From positions 1-45,403 of the forward strand of contig CAJAVU010000019.1 of NCBI GenBank assembly GCA_903945495.1: a stretch of DNA of 45,403 nucleotides. The letters run 5' to 3'. Origin of the DNA: an uncultured Flavobacteriales bacterium. GTDB taxonomy: Bacteria; Bacteroidota; Bacteroidia; Flavobacteriales_D; Crocinitomicaceae. Each line of letters starts with the position of its first letter. The first letter of the stretch is position 1. The translations under genes were made by a program, and so were the position numbers. Shown piece after piece: positions 35,754 through 42,669 of this stretch. Under the pieces are notes generated by a model, which worked only from the letters and a program-made list of their open reading frames with translations, was not told the DNA's origin and made no database searches.

Positions 35754-36698
35754 GTGAGAGACTTTTTGTATTTGGCGCCCTTGCAAAGTTTTACGGATCA
35801 TCATTTTCGGAATGCATTTCAGCAAACCTTAGGTGATGTTGATCGTTTTTATGCACCTTATCTCAAAATGTCAAATGATGGATCAATAAAAGAAGGTCCA
35901 AAAAATGATGTATTACCCAAAAACAATCCATTCGAACTCGTTGTCCCTCAATTAATGGCGTGTTGTGCAGATGATTTTATGGTCATGGCGAACTATTTAT
36001 CGGACCTTGGTTATCAAGAAGTGAATTGGAATTTAGGCTGTCCATATCCCATGGTTGCAAAACGTGATTTAGGTTCTGGGATTTTAAATAAGCCAGAAAA
36101 AGTAATTTCCATACTTGAAGAGGTGATTCCAAAAACCAATTTATCAATTGGAATAAAAATGAGGATGGGATATGAAGACACTTCTGATATTTTAACACTT
36201 CTGCCTGCGCTCAACCAATTTCCTTTAACTGAAGTAATCGTCCATGCGCGTTATGGAAAGCAATTGTATGCAGGAAGTTGTGACCATGATCGTTTTGAAG
36301 AATCTATTCCATTGACCAATCATAAATTAATCTATAATGGTGATATTGTTTCGGTGGAGGAATTTCGAAATCTGAAACAACGATTTCCATCAATTCACCA
36401 TTGGATGATAGGTCGAGGAGCTGTCGCAAATCCATTCATTTTTGAAATGATTCAAGAAGATGAGTATGAAATGCCCGATGATTGGAAAGAAGTGTTTTTT
36501 CAATTTTTACAACTGCTCTTGGAAAGTCATTTAAAGGAAAGTTCGAACGAAGGAAACGTTTTGATTAAAATGAAACATTTCTGGGAGTATTTTTCTAGTT
36601 CATTTGAAAATCCGAATAAGGTTTACAGATTAATAAAGAAAGCAGACTCTATAAGTGATTATAGAAATAAAATCGAACAACTTCTTTTTGAAGCATAG
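35754..36698 (+). CDS. tRNA-dihydrouridine synthase family protein
   Basis: A 314-aa FMN-dependent TIM-barrel enzyme expected to reduce uridines in tRNA D-loops. It starts FLYLAPLQSFTDHHFRNAF. The catalytic cysteine is in NWNLGCPYPMVAKRDLGSGI, and phosphate/FMN-binding stretches are visible as GIKMRMGYED, VHARYGKQLYAGSCDHDRF, LIYNGDI and MIGRGAVANPFIF. The protein is at the short end for Dus proteins, and the sequence does not say which position it modifies. GTG at 35754 is the start that keeps the conserved N-terminal strand; an upstream TACCTTTG fits a near-leaderless transcript. The vWD-domain gene follows 61 bp later behind its own sigma-54-type promoter. Confidence 0.88.
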   Translation: MRDFLYLAPLQSFTDHHFRNAFQQTLGDVDRFYAPYLKMSNDGSIKEGPKNDVLPKNNPFELVVPQLMACCADDFMVMANYLSDLGYQEVNWNLGCPYPMVAKRDLGSGILNKPEKVISILEEVIPKTNLSIGIKMRMGYEDTSDILTLLPALNQFPLTEVIVHARYGKQLYAGSCDHDRFEESIPLTNHKLIYNGDIVSVEEFRNLKQRFPSIHHWMIGRGAVANPFIFEMIQEDEYEMPDDWKEVFFQFLQLLLESHLKESSNEGNVLIKMKHFWEYFSSSFENPNKVYRLIKKADSISDYRNKIEQLLFEA

Positions 36699-36710
36699 GT
36701 GATAATTTCA

Positions 36711-36727
36711 TTGGCACAACTTTTGCT
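36711..36727 (+). promoter_or_regulatory. Sigma-54 (RpoN) promoter for the vWD-domain gene
   Basis: TTGGCAC (36711-36717), five bases AACTT, then TTGCT (36723-36727) is a near-perfect -24/-12 element (consensus TTGGCACG-N4-TTGCW), with exact TGGCAC-N5-TTGC spacing. It lies in the short gap between the Dus-family stop and the vWD gene, about 33 bp from the ATG, so the start site would be near 36738. No NtrC-type activator gene is in this window. Confidence 0.7.
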
Positions 36728-36759
36728 TTTGACGGAAGTTCAACTTTAAAAAGTTTGCT

Positions 36760-38388
36760 ATGAAAAAACTAGTACCAAGTATCGCGATTGTGTTGTTGTC
36801 CATCAGTTCGTTAAATGCACAGTCAGATCGATTCACCCAAGATTTTCAGCCAATTCGAGCAGAATTAACAAAATGGGATCCAATCAGAGGAGAATGGTTG
36901 GCATCTAGTATGCTATCAATTGCAAAAAAAGAACCAATTCCAGATCGCACGTTTCCAGAGAATTTTACACCAGCAGAAATGATGAAAATGGTCCCAGAAA
37001 GCAATCGGACGGCCATTCAGAAAATTGCATCTACAAATACGCAAAATGCAGATTCTAGTTCGCGTGTGAATTGGAATTCGATTAATACGCAACTTTCGCG
37101 CCCCTCATGTAAACCGGTTCAAGGAAGAACGTACGGTGATCCGCATTTGTCTTCTTTTGACGGGGCATCTTATTCTTTTCAAACAGTGGGTGAATTTGTG
37201 TTAATGCGATCTGCATCGCAAAACATGGAAATTCAGGCGCGTCAACAACCACAAAGCGATGACTTTTCGTTAAATACAGCATTAGCAATGAATGTCGGTG
37301 GCGATCGAATTTGTATTTATGCGAATGAAAAACCAGATAATATTTCTAACTGCGCGCTTCGATTAAATGGTTCTCCGCTTTACATTACCTCCTCAGTGTA
37401 TTATTTACCTCATGGTGGAACAATACGATATTCAATGAATGATTATGTTGTTACTTGGCCAACAGGTGAAGTTGCAACAATCGATGTGCGTCGTTCATCT
37501 CAAATGAATTTCTTAAATGTGTCAGTTCAAGTTTATCCGTGTGCTCAAAATGACTTAGAAGGTTTATTAGGAAATGCCAACGGAAGTCAAAATGATGATT
37601 TTGATGTAAGAGGAAACACCAATCGACCAGCTTATATGGCATTTTCATCTTTTGGTAATAGTCAAATGCAACAGGCTTCAAATGATATGGAAAAAGAATA
37701 TTTAGCCTTTTTAGCGAGAGATTATGCGCGTCAATTCCGTGTGACACCGATTACTTCATTGTTTGATTATGGAATTGGTCAAAGTACCTTTACGTATACA
37801 GATGAATCCTTTCCAAGGGTGCATAGAACAGTGAATGATTTATCTCCAGATCGCCAAACAGCAGCAAGAGTAAAGTGTGAGGAAAATGGAATTCGTGGAG
37901 ATGAGTTGAAAGGTTGTATTTTTGATCAGGCATATTTAGAGATTCCACCAAGTCCAAGACCTTTAGTAGTTGACCGTACGAATAACATTGTGTTGTCTCG
38001 CATCGACAGACCAGTGAACAATGTTAATGGAGGAAACGTAACAAAAGAGACAGTTATACCTACTTCAAGAGATAATGGACAACCACAACCTATACAACAA
38101 AACCCAGAAACTAATCGTGCAAAGCCTGTTGGAGCTGAAGTGAATCCGACAAGTGGTACGCTAAAACCGTCAAATTCTACTAAACCGACAAGTGTTGAGT
38201 CAAATCCAACTGTTGAAAAGCCAATAGAATTTGAGATGAAACCAACGTCTACCAAACCAACGAATACAAAGCCAGCTGGTATAGAGGTGAAACCATCAAG
38301 CTCTAAACCATCAGGTTCTGGAACAACAACCCCTGTAAATACAACTCCAGTTAAAACGACGCCTACCATGAAAGGAGGAAAAGGATAA
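36760..38388 (+). CDS. Secreted von Willebrand factor type D domain protein with Lys/Pro/Thr-rich tail
   Basis: A 542-aa exported protein. The signal peptide is MKKLVPSIAIVLLSISSLNA. Residues about 22-120 are a variable region. Residues about 123-285 form a vWD domain: GRTYGDPHLSSFDGASYSF, then GEFVLMR, then the closing DLEGLLGNANGSQNDDF loop, which is acidic and probably binds calcium. A helical region follows to about 400. The last ~110 residues are low-complexity KP/PT/TT repeats (EVNPTSGTLKPSNSTKPTS; EVKPSSSKPSG) ending MKGGKG, with no T9SS sorting domain. vWD domains mediate protein-protein contact or polymerisation in extracellular proteins; the role here is unknown. Transcription is probably sigma-54 dependent, and a good terminator follows. 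Confidence 0.85.
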   Translation: MKKLVPSIAIVLLSISSLNAQSDRFTQDFQPIRAELTKWDPIRGEWLASSMLSIAKKEPIPDRTFPENFTPAEMMKMVPESNRTAIQKIASTNTQNADSSSRVNWNSINTQLSRPSCKPVQGRTYGDPHLSSFDGASYSFQTVGEFVLMRSASQNMEIQARQQPQSDDFSLNTALAMNVGGDRICIYANEKPDNISNCALRLNGSPLYITSSVYYLPHGGTIRYSMNDYVVTWPTGEVATIDVRRSSQMNFLNVSVQVYPCAQNDLEGLLGNANGSQNDDFDVRGNTNRPAYMAFSSFGNSQMQQASNDMEKEYLAFLARDYARQFRVTPITSLFDYGIGQSTFTYTDESFPRVHRTVNDLSPDRQTAARVKCEENGIRGDELKGCIFDQAYLEIPPSPRPLVVDRTNNIVLSRIDRPVNNVNGGNVTKETVIPTSRDNGQPQPIQQNPETNRAKPVGAEVNPTSGTLKPSNSTKPTSVESNPTVEKPIEFEMKPTSTKPTNTKPAGIEVKPSSSKPSGSGTTTPVNTTPVKTTPTMKGGKG

Positions 38389-38393
38389 AATAG

Positions 38394-38419
38394 AATCCCA
38401 CAGAGATGTGGGATTTTTT
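38394..38419 (+). terminator. Rho-independent terminator after the vWD gene
   Basis: AATCCCACA (38394-38402), a GAGA loop and TGTGGGATT (38407-38415) form a perfect 9-bp stem followed by TTTT and an AT-rich tail. It lies 5 bp after the stop. Confidence 0.92.
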
Positions 38420-38510
38420 ATTTATAGAAGTATTAATTGTTTGTTTATTTATTCCATGAATGAACGACTGGTTGTGTACAATTACCATTAAACTAACAAC
38501 ACGATTCTAT

Positions 38511-38539
38511 TTGATTTTCGCTTAATTTCTTTATTTTTG
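38511..38539 (+). promoter_or_regulatory. Bacteroidetes-type promoter for the subtilase gene
   Basis: TTG (38511-38513), 18 bp, then TATTTTTG (38532-38539) matches TTG / TAnnTTTG with normal spacing. The predicted start near 38546 gives a leader of about 11 nt. Confidence 0.6.
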
Positions 38540-38556
38540 AAGTTAAACGATTTTAG

Positions 38557-40722
38557 ATGAGATTCTTTACTTTACTAATTGCCACTTTTTCTTTGTTTGT
38601 AGCTTCAGCTCAGGTTACAATTTCTGCTAACACAAAAGCCGATATTCAGGTTATTCAAAAAGATTTAGTGCGCACGAAGAACATTCCTTCGGATTTACTG
38701 ATTGATCGTTTTGCCATTCATAAGTTTTCGGATGGTTATTTTGTTGGTTTTCTTGCCAAAACATCATCAACATATTCTAAAAACAACCTTATCCAACAAG
38801 GGATAATCGTTGGAGCAAAGTCTGGGGATATTGTTTCCATTCAAGTACCTCTTCATTTACTCTCTAGTTTAGAATCTTTACCAGGTTTAAAGATGGTTCA
38901 GCTTGCAGGAAAGATAAAACCAACCTTAGATAAAGCAGTTAAAGATATTAAAGCTGATAGTGTTCACATGGGCTTCAATCTTCCCCAAGGTTATACTGGG
39001 AAAAATGTTCTAATTGGTATCACTGATTGGGGATTTGATTATACCTCTCCTATGTTTTATGACACTTTGTTACAGGACACACGTATTCTAGCTGCTTGGG
39101 ACCAATACAAAACGTCTGGACCAGCACCGAGTGGTTTCACATACGGTACTGAATTTAGTTCAATGCCAGAATTCACCGCAGCTGGAGCCGATACTGCAAA
39201 CATTTATAGTTATGCAACTCACGGTTCTCATGTCGCGGGTATTTGTGGTGGAAGTGGTGCAGGAACGCCATACAGAGGAATTGCTTTTGAATCACAATTT
39301 CTATTTGCAACATTTATTGTAGATGAAAGCGCAGTGCTTGATGCGTGGGAATGGATGTATCAAAAATCGTTGTCGGAAGAGAAGCGATTGGTTATTAATA
39401 TGAGTTGGGGACTTTATCATCTTGGAACTCTTGATGGAAATTCGTTGTTAAGTCAAGCAATTGACAATTATTCTGCTCAGGGCGTTATTTTTTCTAATTC
39501 TGGAGGAAATAATGGTAACGTGAATTTCCATATTAAAAAGACGTATAACAACGATTCGATTCGCACGAAAATAGATTTCTATCCATATTCTTCCAATGCA
39601 AATATGTGGGGACAAAGTATTCACATGTGGGGAGAACAAGGAAATTCATTTGAATCAGGCCTAATCATTTACAATACGAGTGGTGTTATTTTGGCAGAAA
39701 CGCCATTGTACTCCACAGCAACAACTTCAAGTTATATCGATACATTTTTAGTAATTGGGGCAGATACAATTTGGTACAATATTTCTGCAGATGCCGCGCA
39801 TCCATTAAATGGTCGTCCACAAATGCGCTTACGTGTTAAAAATACGCATACCTATTTACGCGTTTATTTAAAATCAAAAGCAGTTGCGGGCAAAGTACAT
39901 TATTGGAATGTAACAGAACTTTCAACCGATGTTGGAAATTGGGGGATGAATTTCACTGCATTTGGAGCAGGTGCAATTGGAGGAGATAATCAATATGGAA
40001 TTAGTGAACCTTCTTGTACAAATAGTTTAATTAGTGTTGCGGCGCATTCGTCCAGTTATTATACAACAAATGGTACATTAGCAGGAGGTATGATTGCTAA
40101 TTTCTCAAGTATTGGACCTCGATACGATGAGGTGTTAAAACCAGAAATATCTGCGCCCGGTGTTTCAGTTGCATCTTCCATTTCATCATACACGGATAAT
40201 TCATTTACGTCTATCGAAACAGTTGATTTCAATGGAAGAACATATCCGTTTGCGCGTTTCTCTGGAACATCAATGGCTGCACCAATGGTAACAGGAGTTA
40301 TTGCATTAATCCTTGAAGCAAATCCATATTTGTCCGCGCAACAAGTGAAAGAGATAATTATTCAAACCGCTCGTGAAGATGTGCATACTGGCGTAATCCC
40401 AATGACGGGTAGCACTCAGTGGGGTTGGGGGAAATTAAATGCTTATTTGGCTGTTCAGCTTGCGCTAAATACTGTTGGTACAGAACAGGTGGAACAAGAA
40501 ATTCCTTGGTCGGTTTATCCAAATCCGGTATCGAGTGAATTGTTTTTTACCCTAGTTGATGAATTACCAGAAAAGGTTCAGATTATCGATTCGATGGGTA
40601 AAACAATAGCGAAACCAATTCAGAATTCGCATGTAAATGTTTCGGATTTGAAACCGGGAACCTACTGGGTGCGAATGGAAGTAAACGGTAGAATTCAACA
40701 GCAACAGTTTATAAAATTGTAA
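38557..40722 (+). CDS. S8 family (subtilisin-like) serine peptidase with T9SS sorting domain
   Basis: A 721-aa secreted protease. The signal peptide (residues 1-18, LFVASAQ) is followed by a propeptide region to about 135. Catalytic residues are Asp157 (VLIGITDWGFDY), His222 (YATHGSHVAGICGGSGAG), an oxyanion Asn at 318/319 (SNSGGNNG) and Ser572 (FSGTSMAAPMVTGVIALIL). Between the oxyanion Asn and the Ser is a ~200-residue insertion (about 330-480), which looks like a beta-sandwich. The C-terminus is a type A sorting domain (WSVYPNPVSSELFFTL to QQQFIKL), so the mature enzyme is expected to be exported through the T9SS and released or surface-anchored. The GNAT gene starts 1 bp after its stop. 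Confidence 0.93.
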   Translation: MRFFTLLIATFSLFVASAQVTISANTKADIQVIQKDLVRTKNIPSDLLIDRFAIHKFSDGYFVGFLAKTSSTYSKNNLIQQGIIVGAKSGDIVSIQVPLHLLSSLESLPGLKMVQLAGKIKPTLDKAVKDIKADSVHMGFNLPQGYTGKNVLIGITDWGFDYTSPMFYDTLLQDTRILAAWDQYKTSGPAPSGFTYGTEFSSMPEFTAAGADTANIYSYATHGSHVAGICGGSGAGTPYRGIAFESQFLFATFIVDESAVLDAWEWMYQKSLSEEKRLVINMSWGLYHLGTLDGNSLLSQAIDNYSAQGVIFSNSGGNNGNVNFHIKKTYNNDSIRTKIDFYPYSSNANMWGQSIHMWGEQGNSFESGLIIYNTSGVILAETPLYSTATTSSYIDTFLVIGADTIWYNISADAAHPLNGRPQMRLRVKNTHTYLRVYLKSKAVAGKVHYWNVTELSTDVGNWGMNFTAFGAGAIGGDNQYGISEPSCTNSLISVAAHSSSYYTTNGTLAGGMIANFSSIGPRYDEVLKPEISAPGVSVASSISSYTDNSFTSIETVDFNGRTYPFARFSGTSMAAPMVTGVIALILEANPYLSAQQVKEIIIQTAREDVHTGVIPMTGSTQWGWGKLNAYLAVQLALNTVGTEQVEQEIPWSVYPNPVSSELFFTLVDELPEKVQIIDSMGKTIAKPIQNSHVNVSDLKPGTYWVRMEVNGRIQQQQFIKL

Positions 40723-40723
40723 G

Positions 40724-41215
40724 ATGAACATTCGAGCATTGAAGCAAGATGAACTTTTAATCGTTCATGAAATTGCACATGCAACATGGCCTGACACATT
40801 TAAAGACATTTTAACTCAAGAGCAGATTCAGTACATGTTAAATTGGATGTACAATCTAAAACACTTGGAAAATCAATTCAATCAAGGACATCAATTTTAT
40901 ATTGCAGAATTAGAAGAAATGCCGGTCGGTTTTATTGGAATTGAACCGAATCATCCAGAAAAAGGTCTTACGAAAATTCATAAAATTTATATCCTTCCAA
41001 ATAAGCAAGGATTGGGAATTGGTAAAAAACTCATTGAATACGTGAAAGAATTATCAATTCAGTCAGAAATGGAGGGACTTTTACTAAATGTAAATCGCTA
41101 TAACAAGGCAGTTGATTTTTATAAGGCGATTGGCTTTAACATCTTGTTTGAAGAAAACATAGATATTGGAAATGGTTATTTGATGGAAGATTTCGTAATG
41201 AAATTAGAACTTTAA
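40724..41215 (+). CDS. GNAT family N-acetyltransferase
   Basis: A 163-aa cytoplasmic acetyltransferase. Motif A is KIHKIYILPNKQGLGIGKKL (residues about 86-105), with the Q-x-x-G-x-G pyrophosphate loop of acetyl-CoA binding. It is followed by LLLNVNRYNKAVDFYKAIGF, the standard motif B. The N-terminal IRALKQDELLIVHEIAHATW resembles spermidine or amino-acid acetyltransferases, but the substrate is not assignable. It starts 1 bp after the subtilase stop, so it is cotranscribed, although a functional link is not obvious. It is convergent with the AraC-type regulator (8-bp gap). Confidence 0.92.
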   Translation: MNIRALKQDELLIVHEIAHATWPDTFKDILTQEQIQYMLNWMYNLKHLENQFNQGHQFYIAELEEMPVGFIGIEPNHPEKGLTKIHKIYILPNKQGLGIGKKLIEYVKELSIQSEMEGLLLNVNRYNKAVDFYKAIGFNILFEENIDIGNGYLMEDFVMKLEL

Positions 41216-41223
41216 ACAATTCT

Positions 41224-42393
41224 CTATTTTTTCGAAAGACTCATTGAATATTCATTTGGCGACTTACCTACGATTTTCTTAAATGCGGTAAAAAATGGAT
41301 TGTAGGATGAGAAACCTACTTCAATTGCTAATGATTCTAACGTGTTAACTTTAAGAAAACCTGATTCTATCAGTTTTTTAGCATCTTCAATTTTAATAAT
41401 TGTTTTATATTCTGTAAAGGTTAAATTACAATGATATTTGAAAATGTATACCAAATGACTTGTGGGAACGCTCAATTCATTCGACATATCAGCAATGGTG
41501 ATTTTTTGATTTCTGAAGTAATTTTTATTGATGGCTAAAAATTCGATTTCTTCGATAATACTAAGGATATGCGTATCCACTTTTTCTTTGAGTTTTTTGT
41601 CTTGTTCATTTGCAATTTCCAATCCATTCAAATTCCAAAAAGTTGAAACAATAATTTCGACATTAACAAAGGCATGAGCTTTCTTAGTCAATTTTGGTAA
41701 TCCGTATAAAATCTCAGGAGAAATAAGAATTTTTAAAAAGACAATGAGCCAAAAAGCTACATGAATAAAGATCATATATTCACCTTTTAATTCGGAACCT
41801 TTCAACCACTCATATATAATGGAAACAATAAAACGAAATGTCAATAAAATACAAATCGTTGCCAGAAATTTGGTCCAGTTAATTATGAGTTTGTGATGAT
41901 CTTGGTGAATATTAAGTGCCTTTTTCCAAATATTTGTTCTTAGCACGTTAATACTTTTAATTGTGTAAAAAGAAGTGAAAAAAGTACAAGCTATCAGATT
42001 GAATAGACGAATGTTGCTTATTGTTATTGTATGGGTGTGGTAACAAATTATATTGAAAACAAGGAGAATAATGGGGAAAACTAAATGAATTAAATCCTTT
42101 CGATGGAATTTTGAATCATCCAAAACGATAGCTTTTGAATAGAGGTAAAATAACGGGATTGTTAGAAGTAAAATAGGATTGTAAGGAGCGAAAAAATCAT
42201 AAAATGTACTTTGTAGTCCTAGGGAAAAAGTACTTCGTGTAATCATTCTCAAACTTGACAATGCAATTAAAATCACCAAGTACAAATTCACGAATTTGTT
42301 TGACTTAATAGAGAACAAAATCAAACTGATGGTTACAATTCCTGTTAAACCAACAATTAATTGAATCAAATTCTCGAATATTGTAAAGCTCAT
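41224..42393 (-). CDS. Membrane-anchored AraC family transcriptional regulator
   Basis: A 389-aa protein. About seven hydrophobic helices fill residues 5-240 (ENLIQLIVGLTGIVTISLIL; LLLTIPLFYLYSKAIVL; VFPIILLVFNIICYH; IFIHVAFWLIVFLKILI). The C-terminal ~100 residues are an AraC-type double helix-turn-helix (ITIADMSNELSVPTSHLVYI; ESLAIEVGFSSYNPFFTAFK; then KKIVGKSPNEYS). This seven-helix plus HTH layout occurs in Bacteroidota and suggests DNA binding from the membrane in response to an envelope signal. ATG 42393 is chosen; an in-frame TTG at 42444 adds 17 residues that include one of the repeats' flanks. It is divergent from a large adhesin gene, its likeliest target besides itself (inference). 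Confidence 0.88.
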   Translation of the reverse strand: MSFTIFENLIQLIVGLTGIVTISLILFSIKSNKFVNLYLVILIALSSLRMITRSTFSLGLQSTFYDFFAPYNPILLLTIPLFYLYSKAIVLDDSKFHRKDLIHLVFPIILLVFNIICYHTHTITISNIRLFNLIACTFFTSFYTIKSINVLRTNIWKKALNIHQDHHKLIINWTKFLATICILLTFRFIVSIIYEWLKGSELKGEYMIFIHVAFWLIVFLKILISPEILYGLPKLTKKAHAFVNVEIIVSTFWNLNGLEIANEQDKKLKEKVDTHILSIIEEIEFLAINKNYFRNQKITIADMSNELSVPTSHLVYIFKYHCNLTFTEYKTIIKIEDAKKLIESGFLKVNTLESLAIEVGFSSYNPFFTAFKKIVGKSPNEYSMSLSKK

Positions 42394-42465
42394 TTTGTTT
42401 TTAAGTAAAAGGGGTAAAAATAGACTTAATAGTTCTTTTTCCAATCGAAAAACGTCAATTTCTAT

Positions 42466-42527
42466 TTACTGAAATGCTAAAATATATTTTTTAGAATTTA
42501 CTGAAATACAAAAATTAATTACTGAAA
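42466..42527. repeat. Three direct TTACTGAAA repeats upstream of the AraC-type gene
   Basis: Identical TTACTGAAA nonamers start at 42466, 42498 and 42519. The first two extend to TTTACTGAAAT. Spacings of 32 and 21 bp equal about three and two helical turns, so all sites face the same side. They lie 73-134 bp from the regulator's ATG and upstream of the adhesin promoter. Confidence 0.75.
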
Positions 42528-42564
42528 CCCTTAAAAATAAAGGATGATAGATAAAGGAATGGTT

Positions 42565-42591
42565 TTGCTCACGAAAATCTACATATGTTTG
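42565..42591 (+). promoter_or_regulatory. Candidate promoter of the adhesin gene
   Basis: TTG (42565-42567), 16 bp, then TATGTTTG (42584-42591) fits TTG / TAnnTTTG with a spacer one base short of the common range. The start site near 42598 would give a ~72-nt leader. Confidence 0.45.
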
Positions 42592-42654
42592 TTCAGAATT
42601 CCAAACCTGCAGTTGTTACAAAACCACTTCTACATATGTTAAAATTTGTTCAGA
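42579..42654 (+). repeat. Imperfect direct repeat CTACATATGTT...TTGTTCAGA
   Basis: CTACATATGTTTGTTCAGA (42579-42597) recurs as CTACATATGTT-AAAAT-TTGTTCAGA (42630-42654) with a five-base insertion. The first copy overlaps the proposed -7 element; the second lies in the adhesin leader. Confidence 0.65.
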
Positions 42655-42669
42655 CCAAATTTACTGTGT

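Noticed and set aside
36014-36214. Minus-strand ORFs inside the dihydrouridine synthase gene
   Set aside because: They overlap the catalytic region of a well-supported gene and show no features of their own.
37926-38369. 147-aa minus-strand ORF rich in Gly/Val/Phe
   Set aside because: It is the antisense reading of the KP/PT low-complexity tail of the vWD gene.
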